From positions 19,577-83,576 of the IMG/VR virus record IMGVR_UViG_3300017917_004642: DNA of 64,000 nucleotides. One strand, given 5' to 3'. Position 1 is the first letter of the stretch; the number at the start of each line of letters is the position of its first letter. A program made the translations under genes and the position numbers. Of the stretch, positions 52,401 to 61,612 are shown in pieces. The notes beneath the pieces were generated by a model that was not told where the DNA came from, did no database searches, and worked only from the letters and a program-made list of their open reading frames with translations. The DNA comes from a virus.

Positions 52401-54968
52401 GAATATCAGTATCTGGAAGAGAATTTTACAGCAACCCGTGCTAATTTTTCTAAAGTAGTTCCATTTGTTAATAAATGGGGATATAGAGGTGGAACAGACG
52501 CAAGAGGAAACGTTTACAGGTTGAATTCCTCACCTGCTTTTAGCCCAACCAACTTTTCACCCAGCTTTCAAAAGGATCAACCTGATCCTAGCTATCTAAC
52601 CCATGAATGGATGCTATTGGAAGGAATTCCTATGCAATTCCCAGCTTCTTCTATCTCTGAGCAGAATAGCTATTTGCCTGGAAAGATTGACCTGGACCAG
52701 GTTAGAAATTCCAATCCTACTAATAGTCTTTATTTTTCATCTTTCTTTACCGTAGAATCATCGGATTATCCAGCACCCTATAATGATCCTGCAAACGGAA
52801 CTAAAGAATTATTCACACCATTTACATACAACTCCTCAACCGGATTTTATGATACAATTTTTAGAGGAGTTAAGATATCCTTAAAAAGAAAAAGCACAAT
52901 TCCAAATCCACAGAGCGATCTTGACAAATATGTTCTTAATTACAGAGGATTCGAAAATTATAATTTTTCTGCTATTTTAAGAGTAGTGCCAGAAGATATC
53001 ACAACAGTACAAGCACCGGTCTCGTACGAAATCATAGAAAACGTACAGCAAAAGTGCATTCTGTTTGTAACTAAGGTTGTAGTAAAAGATTATCGTGCTT
53101 TAACACTAGGATATACAGGTGGAACTGGAGGAGATCCTTACTTAGATTATCTTTTGATGTATAGTCTAAAAGATAAAAAGCAAGATGCAGGTGTTGGTAT
53201 TACTGGGAACCCTGGTCCAACTGGTTCTACGCTTTATGAGATCTCTGACATCAAATTAAGCTCAGCTTTAGATCTTTCGATCATTTCAAATAGCTCTGTT
53301 ACGACAACTACCAACCCTGGAGTGATTTACACAATAGAGAATCCACTTTATGATACAGATCTAAGAGAGGAGATAAACCTCTTCTATCCAGAAGGATCTA
53401 CAGGAAGCGTTGGTGTGACTGGTCCAGGTAGCTTTAGCGTGCCTAATATTTCGTCGACTTATCCTTGGCCTACTTCAAGATCTCAGTCTATCGTTAATTT
53501 TGCACCTATTTCATCTCCTGATTATATCTTTGATATCCCATTTGCATTCTCTTCTCCTGTTACAATCCCAGTTGGGCCAAGGAGTGCATATGCTGGTAAT
53601 CCTGTTTTTCAAATAGACGGAGGTGAAAATTACTTCGAATTTATCATGAAGAGAATCTCAGTTTCTCAGATATTCGAAAGAGTAAATACGGAAAGCCCGT
53701 ATATAACTTATACAACATACGATTGGGATTCTGCAACATCGACAACAGTAGCAACTTCAGATTATTTTCAGATCTCTCTAAGCCAGCCTACCGCTATTTA
53801 CAAGCCTAGCGGATTATATCCTGTTAAAAATTACTCGGGACCTCAGACGCTAGGACAAAACCAACCAACTGGATTTGTAATAGAAAATGGTGGAAAAAAT
53901 TACGCCTCTGATATTTTAAGGTATGGCGGAGGATACGAACCATTGTTTAAGAAAATATTCAAATTCAAGAACGATAAAACTGATACTATTACCGGTGACA
54001 ATTCATTAGATCTAAGCTTCAGAAATTGTACATTCGCTCCAGAACAAACAAACTTTGGCCTAATACAGAATCTTTCTTATAGCAAGGTTTCTCTCGGTAA
54101 AAATATATTAGAGGCTTCGCAGAATTTGCCGCAGGGACCGGTTTATCCACTGGTTGGACAAACACCAATCGCACAGAAAAATCAATCTGTTTTCCTTTCA
54201 AGCTGGGATCCTGGGTATTACAATTTGTATTCTAGCGCATTGGTACAAACTCCTGTTGCTGGAACTAGATCTATGAAAGAGTTAAAGTCTTTCCTTGGAT
54301 CTAAGATGATGCAGACCCCATACACTATAACGATTTATACCTTTATAGGTCTTGAGCTTTCGAGAGACTCTGGATCAACCAATGTTTCTAATATCAATTT
54401 GGCAGCAAATAATGCTGTTACTGAAATTCAGCAGATTGGTCCAGGAAATAGCAATACTGGTATTGGACAACTTGGAACGTATCAATCGAATGCTGATCTT
54501 GCTGTTTTTGACGAGAATATATTTCCACAGGTAGAAGTTTTTTGGCAGAAGAACAGCCTTACTAACACCGTGGTTAGTTCTATTAGACTTGATAGAATTC
54601 TAAGGAGATATCTCTTGAATTCCGGTATTTCTACAGAATTCGTCAATAATATAGTAACTGAATTTGGTGTAGGAAACCCTAATAACATAAACGATGACAT
54701 CGATTCTTACATCGAACAGAACGTTGCACCGATTTATGAGGGAATAACTTTCGATCTTTTTGTTAAAAAAACTGGCCAAAATTTGTCGTCTACTGAAATT
54801 CTGGTTAGAGGAGACTTAATCAATCCAGACAGAATAAGATATGCTTATTATCAGCAAAGCAATTTCCAATTAACCAAAAGAAATAATCTGTCTTATACTT
54901 TTGAATATCCACTTACCGTAGGACAGAATTATTCTTTAACCTTCTCTTTTAGAATCCAAAAAATTTGA
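49416..54968 (+). CDS. Giant tail/fibre structural protein
   Basis: At 1850 residues this is the largest product in the window. No family is recognised. It is built of many beta domains with high Tyr, Asn, Ser and Gly. Short collagen-like Gly-x-Thr pieces occur near residues 1260-1275 (GITGNPGPTGST) and 1330-1340. No signal peptide, membrane segment or enzyme motif is seen. Size, composition and place between other tail genes suggest a long fibre or a peripheral baseplate ring protein. Confidence 0.55.
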   Translation: MAAPKLFDYNSSFGLLRTNPKITGNVKVTLDSQQGVWLNSMDANPTLSDQRFKKYQVSGQNTYAKDLYKFFQDGGTNSDVIFEVGKFTDGESKPVENFSSQYDFFYGSGASTLIDRNYTENFRYLQPLWLRNELPEFFVIFKVPGPLSYPYSTNQTLIQDGVQYKLIQDVNSSQTFKISYGFDNSGTPIEFSAGQFFDGNSVYNSYTVLSGTGKVVEMDELLFQPEVDDVESYFNSKILPYATAIATYDLRSTTTIGKYIRSIVNDPGYSQSPIDFSYQLNAYSYFYGVDYKNGTFTKKGELLYDFLISNESTPQIDFENAITDGFSRNGIISANVLNMEFLFNDADSDLYTINRYFGCYVSRNDLGEFVLNGDFFYKYKNEEGNNNLPKPSLNNVGYFNSTANNFQSSTTGVRLYYEGASGWIPGSEDVNVLDPQKLYYITDKNENFYSLSRYENYISTSNTWSNNTPVYAQFGPYKQDETFGTTGTPGSKKGNIVISDTSVNLLDFTGPGEKIGSFPGILPNSKGNANLNVEFLKNYTLSNPVTFKIIWPNGSQGNMQERFDLIQSGEFGGTLLGWMEGSSYNIGNSHYFNFLQGTPSEIAKSFSACVSSISEVVWDSATSQNNSIIKIKNAGSKENTNYKIGVFSDYASFLTVYQGIWDNSLSYSAGDVVNFADTYYSAINNVNAPSAGYFNDSPIDDIVNWEKYNTFSESGYLKIGNSDASTLDKNVNFNGGTDYPKSRVAFSIAEIDKIVPGAWIEVESGRGVTGSMSVIESVSRYVDQPIYDGDPLKTIGTVTGFKGFNEFLVANLQDQKAVINLGSDSNFNLFEMSKLYSGVFSFFDLKDFDFDFLTSNYGQTPTPEYHRYFKLIPGQLGQIVQGTKYLVRQGQVIVDKGTIDERILGPGKAFIGTSVSYFEDYGFNVNGEVAVVVPAIFTQIGWVDPSYTYTSGNISAEQNLNSFIGFYGIQSISETKPSPLDSDKTQLFEYGKLETEYQYLEENFTATRANFSKVVPFVNKWGYRGGTDARGNVYRLNSSPAFSPTNFSPSFQKDQPDPSYLTHEWMLLEGIPMQFPASSISEQNSYLPGKIDLDQVRNSNPTNSLYFSSFFTVESSDYPAPYNDPANGTKELFTPFTYNSSTGFYDTIFRGVKISLKRKSTIPNPQSDLDKYVLNYRGFENYNFSAILRVVPEDITTVQAPVSYEIIENVQQKCILFVTKVVVKDYRALTLGYTGGTGGDPYLDYLLMYSLKDKKQDAGVGITGNPGPTGSTLYEISDIKLSSALDLSIISNSSVTTTTNPGVIYTIENPLYDTDLREEINLFYPEGSTGSVGVTGPGSFSVPNISSTYPWPTSRSQSIVNFAPISSPDYIFDIPFAFSSPVTIPVGPRSAYAGNPVFQIDGGENYFEFIMKRISVSQIFERVNTESPYITYTTYDWDSATSTTVATSDYFQISLSQPTAIYKPSGLYPVKNYSGPQTLGQNQPTGFVIENGGKNYASDILRYGGGYEPLFKKIFKFKNDKTDTITGDNSLDLSFRNCTFAPEQTNFGLIQNLSYSKVSLGKNILEASQNLPQGPVYPLVGQTPIAQKNQSVFLSSWDPGYYNLYSSALVQTPVAGTRSMKELKSFLGSKMMQTPYTITIYTFIGLELSRDSGSTNVSNINLAANNAVTEIQQIGPGNSNTGIGQLGTYQSNADLAVFDENIFPQVEVFWQKNSLTNTVVSSIRLDRILRRYLLNSGISTEFVNNIVTEFGVGNPNNINDDIDSYIEQNVAPIYEGITFDLFVKKTGQNLSSTEILVRGDLINPDRIRYAYYQQSNFQLTKRNNLSYTFEYPLTVGQNYSLTFSFRIQKI

Positions 54969-54983
54969 TGGATTAATAATTAG

Positions 54984-54992
54984 AATATATAC
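54984..54992 (+). promoter_or_regulatory. Candidate promoter box AATATATAC (diverged)
   Basis: The box lies 17 bases before the first collagen-like fibre gene. It differs from GATATATAG at both end bases, so support is weaker than for the others. Confidence 0.35.
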
Positions 54993-55009
54993 TTAAAGAA
55001 GTTTGACAA

Positions 55010-56485
55010 ATGCCTACACTTACCATACTTTCTCTTAATGCTGGCGACAATCAGCAGGACATTATTAATAAAATTAATTCGAACTTTGATTCACTAATAC
55101 AGAATGGTGGTGGTCCTCAGGGTCAACAAGGAGATCCTGGTCAACAAGGCCCGATTGGACCTGCAGGTCCGAAGGGAGATCCAGGACAGCAGGGAACAAG
55201 AGGCAATAGATGGTTTGTGCAGGCATCGCAGCCTTTAGGAGGATCTAGTGATCCTATTCTGGTTGGAGATTATTGGGTTAATACGACTTCAAACAATGAG
55301 ATTCTTCAATACGGAGCTTCTGGCTGGGTAGCAACTGGATCAGATCTTCAATCTACTGAATTGTTCACAACCCTAGTTGGTATATCTGGACCAGTCGGAA
55401 CGAAAAATGCAATCGTTCTAAACACTGGATTCCCTGAGACCAATACTCTTGTGTTAAGTGATGCAGTTTCTTTGGCACCAACAGCAAATCCAACTTACTC
55501 TAAACTTTTAATTGCTACAAATAGTTCAAGCGATTATCCGATATTGGAATTTGCAAAAACAAACGCACCTGGTGTTGGAACTTCTCTTGATTATAATAGA
55601 CATCCACAGTTTAGATGGCTAAGCCCATCCGGATCAAATTACAGTCTATTATTTTCCGTTCCACAAGATCAACTGGAGATTAAATCTGGTGCGGCAATGA
55701 CAGTTAGAAGCACTGCTTCTTCTTTATTACTTTCAGCAAATACCTCTCTGTCTTTAACCTCAGGTACAACAATGTCTGTTACTTCTGGTGGACAAATGTC
55801 ATTTAATTCTGGAAGTTCCACTATGCTGTTTAGCTCTCAGAAATTTAATCTAACCGCTAGTGCATTTAGCATGACCGTGCCATTAACTATTAATGGTACT
55901 TCTACAGGGTACATTATGAACTTTGTTAACCAAAGTTCAAGCGGAAGTGGTCTTTCTGTAAGTTTATCTACAGCATTATCTTCTCAGTTTTTAGCAAATT
56001 TCGTATCTGCAGGAACATCAAGATTTAATGTTAGAGCAAACGGTAAAGTATTTATGAACCAAACGGGAACCGCTGTTACAACCATAAGCGGAACTTACGA
56101 TTCTAATATAACTGTTTTAGGCTTAAGTACATTTTTCTGGTATCTTGGAACAAATAAGATTACTTCGGGAAACACTGTAGTAATGAATATTGGCACTAGC
56201 AATTATAGAGGTATCTCATTCCCTATCGGAACTGCTTCAAACAGCTGGTCTGCATATCTAGATAATAACGAATCGATCCAATTTAGGGTGATGTCAAGTT
56301 CTGGCACTAATAAAATTCAGGTTATTTCTTACGATACTGGCGGAGGACCAACAACCGGTACTTCAGTAAGTTTAGGCACTGCTGGGGCACAATTCATAGA
56401 TTTTACTATAATTAGAAAAACTTCATCGACAGACTATAATATTTTTTATAGCACTTGTGAAGGATTAAGCGGAATATTGGTTTAA
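55010..56485 (+). CDS. Collagen-like tail fibre protein, copy 1
   Basis: This 491-residue protein has an N-terminal attachment helix (INKINSNFDSLIQNG), then about ten Gly-x-y triplets at residues 33-65 (QGDPGQQGPIGPAGPKGDPG), which should form a short collagen triple helix. A small domain with G-D-Y-W-V-N-T follows, then a long Ser/Thr-rich repetitive beta stretch and a C-terminal domain. It is a paralog of the next gene, matching it block by block over the first 200 residues. It opens the last large unit before the tube-like gene. Confidence 0.75.
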   Translation: MPTLTILSLNAGDNQQDIINKINSNFDSLIQNGGGPQGQQGDPGQQGPIGPAGPKGDPGQQGTRGNRWFVQASQPLGGSSDPILVGDYWVNTTSNNEILQYGASGWVATGSDLQSTELFTTLVGISGPVGTKNAIVLNTGFPETNTLVLSDAVSLAPTANPTYSKLLIATNSSSDYPILEFAKTNAPGVGTSLDYNRHPQFRWLSPSGSNYSLLFSVPQDQLEIKSGAAMTVRSTASSLLLSANTSLSLTSGTTMSVTSGGQMSFNSGSSTMLFSSQKFNLTASAFSMTVPLTINGTSTGYIMNFVNQSSSGSGLSVSLSTALSSQFLANFVSAGTSRFNVRANGKVFMNQTGTAVTTISGTYDSNITVLGLSTFFWYLGTNKITSGNTVVMNIGTSNYRGISFPIGTASNSWSAYLDNNESIQFRVMSSSGTNKIQVISYDTGGGPTTGTSVSLGTAGAQFIDFTIIRKTSSTDYNIFYSTCEGLSGILV

Positions 56486-56486
56486 A

Positions 56487-58052
56487 ATGGCTTTTAATAC
56501 TAAATATATTTTTCCTGGTGACGATAAAAACCAGATACTGGAAAAGGTAAATTATAATTTTTCCCAGATCTTTTTCAATGGAACCGGATATAAAGGACCA
56601 ATTGGCGTAGTTGGAGCAACCGGTATTATTGGTCAAGTCGGTAGAGATGGAGAAGTTGGAGCAACTGGTGAAAGAGCTTCTAATTGGTATTTTACCAGCA
56701 TAGAACCTGCTATATCAATATCCAAGATCAATGACATCTGGATCAACATCGGAGCAACCGGAGCACAGGACGTTTATACGTTCAATGGGTCAAATTGGAT
56801 TTTCTCTGGCGAGACACTGCTTGGTTCTAGCGTTTTTGGTTTTTTGTCACAGATAACTGGACCGGGCGGATCAACAAGCAACAACGCAATCGATATTTCA
56901 AATCCTTCTCCATCAGACGTTACTTTCGTTTTTTCTGATGCTGTTGGAACAACAGCCAATATAAACCCAAATCTTGCCAAGGTTTTAATTGCTACCGATG
57001 CAAGTAAAAATAATTTTCCAATTTTAGGTTTCGATAAGACCTTTGTTGGCTCCTCCTCAGTTCCTTCTTTCCAATGGGCTGAGATTGGTACTGGTTATGG
57101 CCTGGTTATTCCATCTCCTGGCGATCTCACGTTCAGTAGCGGATTAACATCATCGTATTCTTCAACTGGAGGAAGCTCGACTTTCTCAGCACAGACATCT
57201 GTTACTGTAACAGCAAATTCCTCTGTTTCTTTCGTCAATGCTACAGGTGCATCTGCTTCAATGTCTTTCTCAACACCGAATGTTATTAATTTCACCGGAA
57301 ATAATGTTGAGATAACACCATCATCTGCTACTTTTAGAAATCTTCTATCAGCTTCAGGAATAACAGCAAATGCAGGAACATTGGCTGCAGCTTCAAATAC
57401 TGGAAATGGCCTTTTGGTTGAGATTGCTGGAACCTCTGTAACTGGACCCGCTATTGTAAGTTTAGTAAATTCACAGGGATATAAAGTTTTCGAAAGCAGA
57501 GGAAACAATTTTAATGTCATAGGCCAATCTGGACCTTCCGGATCATCATCTGGAAATTTAGTAAAAGGCTCACAGGGAGTAACACCAAGTACAGCATCAA
57601 CATTCGTTAGAGGAAGTTTTACAAATAACGTGGTTCCAATCACTCTAACCTCTAGCACTTCTGATGTTGTTTACATAACACCGGTTTACACGTCAACACC
57701 CAGTGCAGATGGAAAATCAAACAGAGTTTATTTGCAAATTAGCGGATTCAATGAGACCTGGGACAGTTCATTACAGGAGGGCAGGATTTTCGATGTTTAT
57801 ATGACTGATTCGACTCTTTGTTTTGGTGGGATTAGATCTGTGTACACTGGTGGTTCTGATTCTGTTCAGATCGGAGATTTAAACAATTCAGCGACAGGTG
57901 GATGCAGACACATAAGACTGCAAACAGTCAATACAGCTAGCATTTATTATAATGCTTCCACACCTAAGTTATCCAACCCACCAAGATGTGGTTATATAAC
58001 AGTAAGCAATGCAGTAAGCGAGGGCGGACCTGCTGGTGGAGGTGTTTTTTAA
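56487..58052 (+). CDS. Collagen-like tail fibre protein, copy 2
   Basis: This 521-residue paralog of the preceding gene starts 1 base after its stop. Shared blocks are the NFSQIFFNG attachment segment, Gly-x-y triplets at residues 31-66 (here richer in Val, Ala and Thr), N-D-I-W-I-N, S-G-W/S-N-W-I-F-S-G, I-T-G-P-G-G-S, and L-I-A-T-D-A-S. The C-terminal parts differ (copy 2 ends in a Cys-containing domain, GGCRHIRLQ), which suggests two different tips on a common shaft design. Confidence 0.75.
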   Translation: MAFNTKYIFPGDDKNQILEKVNYNFSQIFFNGTGYKGPIGVVGATGIIGQVGRDGEVGATGERASNWYFTSIEPAISISKINDIWINIGATGAQDVYTFNGSNWIFSGETLLGSSVFGFLSQITGPGGSTSNNAIDISNPSPSDVTFVFSDAVGTTANINPNLAKVLIATDASKNNFPILGFDKTFVGSSSVPSFQWAEIGTGYGLVIPSPGDLTFSSGLTSSYSSTGGSSTFSAQTSVTVTANSSVSFVNATGASASMSFSTPNVINFTGNNVEITPSSATFRNLLSASGITANAGTLAAASNTGNGLLVEIAGTSVTGPAIVSLVNSQGYKVFESRGNNFNVIGQSGPSGSSSGNLVKGSQGVTPSTASTFVRGSFTNNVVPITLTSSTSDVVYITPVYTSTPSADGKSNRVYLQISGFNETWDSSLQEGRIFDVYMTDSTLCFGGIRSVYTGGSDSVQIGDLNNSATGGCRHIRLQTVNTASIYYNASTPKLSNPPRCGYITVSNAVSEGGPAGGGVF

Positions 58053-58070
58053 TTTGAGATAAATATACAA

Positions 58071-58310
58071 ATGGAACTTACAATAGAAGAAAAAGAGGTA
58101 GCAAACGATCTGAAACTTAAATTTTCAATCGTAAAGGAAGAGCTTCATATCGTTGAAGCAAAAATGCTGGAACTTGATAAAGAGGCGGGAACTCTGGTTC
58201 GTAAACTTGAACTACTAAGAGATCAAGAGAGAGAACTAAGAACAAACCTAGAAAAAAAATATGGACAAGGAAAACTAGATCCAATCAATTTAACCTATCA
58301 TGCTGAATAA
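58071..58310 (+). CDS. Small coiled-coil protein
   Basis: The 79-residue product is almost entirely one charged helix with a clear heptad pattern (residues 5-65). It is not recognised. It overlaps the next gene, a membrane-anchored coiled-coil protein, by 11 bases, so the two may form a coupled pair, possibly in lysis or tail assembly. Confidence 0.55.
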   Translation: MELTIEEKEVANDLKLKFSIVKEELHIVEAKMLELDKEAGTLVRKLELLRDQERELRTNLEKKYGQGKLDPINLTYHAE

Positions 58311-59133
58311 TTTTAAATCGTACTTAGGCATTCTGAACAATAAAGCAATTTACTTGCTTGGTATTGTTATCCTGGTTATGTTGCTCATGAAGCAATGTAA
58401 TGCAACAGAAGATGCAAAAAAAGAAGCGCAGAGAAATTTTAACAACCTCTTGGCTGAAAGAGATAGCGTAAGAGTCCTTGAGTCTAAAAATGGGAATATG
58501 CTAGTTGAAAGAGCGGCATTTCAGCTTAAGTATAACGAGCTTTCTAAAGAACAAGAGGAACTGATCGACAGATTGGAGCTTTCTGGAAAAAAGAAACCCT
58601 CTGTTGTTATACAGACAGAAGTGGTTTATCGTGATACCTCCATTATCGTTCCTGTTGCAGCCTCACAAGATGGTGAAAACACATATCTAAAGTTTTCGCA
58701 TAACCCTTCACTGCCAGGCAAAAACAAGCTTGTCATTGCAGGAGAGCTTCCATATACTATTGATAATGATACAATTTGGAATCCAGGAAAAACTAATTTT
58801 GAATTAAAATCTAAAGTTATTCCAGGATCAGCTAAATTGTCAATGGAACAGAGAATAGATTTAGTAACCGGCCTTTACACAGATCCTAAAACAGGAAGAC
58901 TGTTCGTTAGAGCATCAACGTCCTTCCCTGGAATAACTTTCTCTGAAATGCAAGCATTGGATATGGTAGACGATCCAGCAACAAAGAAAGCTCTAAAGCA
59001 AGCTAGAAAACCTTTTGGTGTTGGATTCTCTATTGGTTATGGTATGACGGTTGGAAAGGATGGATATGTTGCTGGTCCAAATATTGGTTTAGGACTAACT
59101 TATTCTCCTAAATGGCTACAGTTTGGAAAATAA
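58300..59133 (+). CDS. Membrane-anchored coiled-coil protein with beta C-terminus (spanin-like candidate)
   Basis: This 277-residue protein has an N-terminal transmembrane segment at residues about 16-30 (AIYLLGIVILVMLLM), then a coiled coil (about 35-95) with Lys/Glu/Arg/Gln richness. A beta-rich middle and a C-terminal stretch with alternating Gly/aromatic strands (GVGFSIGYGMTVG, NIGLGLTYSP) follow, ending W-L-Q-F-G-K like an outer-membrane hairpin. The order inner-membrane anchor, periplasmic helix, possible outer-membrane contact is that of a spanin. This is inferred from architecture; Bacteroidota phages often carry similar Rz-type proteins. It could instead be a tail-membrane adaptor. 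Confidence 0.5.
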   Translation: MLNNFKSYLGILNNKAIYLLGIVILVMLLMKQCNATEDAKKEAQRNFNNLLAERDSVRVLESKNGNMLVERAAFQLKYNELSKEQEELIDRLELSGKKKPSVVIQTEVVYRDTSIIVPVAASQDGENTYLKFSHNPSLPGKNKLVIAGELPYTIDNDTIWNPGKTNFELKSKVIPGSAKLSMEQRIDLVTGLYTDPKTGRLFVRASTSFPGITFSEMQALDMVDDPATKKALKQARKPFGVGFSIGYGMTVGKDGYVAGPNIGLGLTYSPKWLQFGK

Positions 59134-59147
59134 AAAATTTATAAAAA

Positions 59148-61601
59148 ATGGCTTATAGCACCACTTCGAAATATGTACAGTTAACTCCGTATTTGGTTAT
59201 GGAGTACATGTATGCGGATCAACCCAATCCACAAACGTATTTCGTTAACGTGGGTAATCCAACTGTAGGTTTCAATAGATTAGTAAATGGCATTCTGGAA
59301 TATAAGGGATCTCCTCTGAATGACATCCAGATTTTTAACCAGGATCAAAATTATTCAGTAACACAAAACACCGCACTAAATAACGTAGTTAGGGTTTCAG
59401 AGAATGCTTTTATCCCATTAAATCCAAATCTGATTGTACCTTATAACGATTTTAACCCAAAGCTTACACCGACTGCAGATTTGCCAATAGTTTTCCCGAG
59501 TAATATTTCTGTTGTTTATGACAGCGTTAGGTATCACATTTTACAGGGATACAATCTTTCAAACATAGATGGATTGATACTTGGAATTAGCTATCTTGAC
59601 GTTGATGGAAGCTACGTAGCTTTTTCCCAGATCCAGATCAGTAGTGGTACAGCTCAAGATTATACTCTGAATCCAAATCCTTTGACGATAGGATCGAATA
59701 TTTTCGATAAGTATTTTGAGGTTGAAGTACCGAGCTTGCTCGATATGAACAACCAATATGCAGCAGCATCTTCTACAAATAAGCCAAATACACTTGCAGG
59801 CAAGACCAGTAAAAGCGGAATGGGATATGTGACTGGTTCTCCAATTAGAATTAGCTGCTGGGAGATTGGCGATATTACTCAGGTTAACGGGTATAGCCAG
59901 TATGGTGTCAACCTAATAGCAACTCTTTCTCTAGAGTCCGAAGATCCGTTTACAAATATAGGTGCATACATTGCTCCAGCAGATACCGGAGATTTCTTCG
60001 AGTATTTTGCCACTGACAATGGAGGATTCATCGAGAATTTTATTCTTTTCCAAAATTCAATTGGAAATCAATATTACATAGATCACAAGGTTGAAACGAT
60101 AGAACAAATCGGTGCAGCTTTGATCCCGACGATGAATTTTTCAACCATTCAGACTACTGCCTACGATGTTCCACTTCTGTATAGACCGATAGTAAGATAC
60201 CCAGCAGTTGCTGCAAGTTTTACACTTAGGTATACAATGACACTGGTTAATAGCAAGGATCAATCTAGACTAGTTAGAATAGCTTCTTATACGTCAACCA
60301 ATGTCGGAAGATACGGTCCTTATATAGCTCCTTTGCAACTTTCTGTTTTACCGCAAGTTCAAAAGATCTATAACAAAATAGCTTCTCCAACGAATATTAC
60401 CGTTCCCAATAATTCGGTTGCTCCAAAGGAGATAGTCAAATATTCCAACGTGTTTGTCGAGAGAAATCAGGTAAACACTACGATGTCAAATCTGGTTGTA
60501 AAGGGCAACACAATTACCCAAGCTGATGCTGGTGCTACCGATACCGTTTCCTATGGAATGGGACAAGCCTATATAACGATCTCTCCGTTTGACAACTATT
60601 ACAAGTTTACGTTCTATAAGAAAAACCCGGACGGAACTACTGATCTTATAGATCTTACCTCTTCTGGAACATTCCAGATGGCATTCATTGACAATTCAAA
60701 CAATAAATTGTATGCACCTTCTATTGCTGATAAAAATCTGGCAAATTCTGCACGTGGCGAATTGGCATTCAAAGTGGACCAGAGTTTATCAGCACAGATC
60801 CTAACTTTTACCAACCGAAGATTTTACATCTCGAATCAGCCAATACAGTCTGCAACGAACAATTTAACCGGAAATAATGCAGTTTCTAAAGTTTCTGGTG
60901 CTAAACAGGATCTTGCATCGAGAGCTCTTTCTTTAAAAGATTCGATCAAAGATATCCAACTTGCAGCAAGGGCAACTGCAACTACAGAAGCAGATTTAGC
61001 AACAACCAGGATTTCTGCAAGTTCATCTTCTGTTCTTTATTATGGAAGTTGGCTTAAGGACAGCGAGCCAAAACCCGTAACAGGAATAACAGCAGGTGCT
61101 ACCGCGGGTATACCTACCGTTCCAGTCGATTCAGTTGCAGTTACCAGTTCAGGAACTTCGGGGATTACTCCAGCTCAAAGTTCTTGGCAACAAGTTGGAA
61201 CAGCCACCGAATCCACATCTGGAACCTCTGGGACTGTCTTTATTCCAATACCTCCAACCAATACGTTCTCAGCTCAGACCCTAAATACCCTCGGAATTGC
61301 AGCGTTCAAGTCTGCAATATCATCTGATGTACAGGGCAAAATAGCAAACGGATGGGACACAGAACAGATAATCAGCTATTTCTTGAACCCAACCGCTGCA
61401 GGTTTCAAAATATACTCCGGAATCACCAAAGAGATCTTTATCGATGCAGTAACTGGAATTTTCACAACCGATGATTTGGCTCTTTTAAAAGCATATGGGA
61501 ATACAAAGGGAGGTAGGACTAACGGAGGTCCAGCATCGACTAAAGGAAGTACTCTCAACCAAAGTGGATCTGATAACGGCAACCCAAATTTCCCAATATA
61601 A
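59148..61601 (+). CDS. Uncharacterised large virion protein
   Basis: The 817-residue product is not recognised. It has an N-terminal beta-rich region with Asn/Tyr/Pro patches, a middle with Ig-like strands, a helical Ala-rich stretch near residues 590-630 (DSIKDIQLAARATATTEADL), a Thr/Ser/Gly linker with S-G-T-S-G motifs and a C-terminal helical mini-domain. It lies 11 bases upstream of the tube-like gene, so it may belong to the tail shaft, terminator or fibre base. Confidence 0.5.
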   Translation: MAYSTTSKYVQLTPYLVMEYMYADQPNPQTYFVNVGNPTVGFNRLVNGILEYKGSPLNDIQIFNQDQNYSVTQNTALNNVVRVSENAFIPLNPNLIVPYNDFNPKLTPTADLPIVFPSNISVVYDSVRYHILQGYNLSNIDGLILGISYLDVDGSYVAFSQIQISSGTAQDYTLNPNPLTIGSNIFDKYFEVEVPSLLDMNNQYAAASSTNKPNTLAGKTSKSGMGYVTGSPIRISCWEIGDITQVNGYSQYGVNLIATLSLESEDPFTNIGAYIAPADTGDFFEYFATDNGGFIENFILFQNSIGNQYYIDHKVETIEQIGAALIPTMNFSTIQTTAYDVPLLYRPIVRYPAVAASFTLRYTMTLVNSKDQSRLVRIASYTSTNVGRYGPYIAPLQLSVLPQVQKIYNKIASPTNITVPNNSVAPKEIVKYSNVFVERNQVNTTMSNLVVKGNTITQADAGATDTVSYGMGQAYITISPFDNYYKFTFYKKNPDGTTDLIDLTSSGTFQMAFIDNSNNKLYAPSIADKNLANSARGELAFKVDQSLSAQILTFTNRRFYISNQPIQSATNNLTGNNAVSKVSGAKQDLASRALSLKDSIKDIQLAARATATTEADLATTRISASSSSVLYYGSWLKDSEPKPVTGITAGATAGIPTVPVDSVAVTSSGTSGITPAQSSWQQVGTATESTSGTSGTVFIPIPPTNTFSAQTLNTLGIAAFKSAISSDVQGKIANGWDTEQIISYFLNPTAAGFKIYSGITKEIFIDAVTGIFTTDDLALLKAYGNTKGGRTNGGPASTKGSTLNQSGSDNGNPNFPI

Positions 61602-61612
61602 TCTCTTAGGAT

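Noticed and set aside
57095-57658. A 187-codon reverse-strand frame inside the second collagen-like fibre gene
   Set aside because: It is a mirror of Ser/Thr/Gly-rich sense coding, with no leader and no plausible neighbour; the forward gene is a clear paralog of its neighbour.
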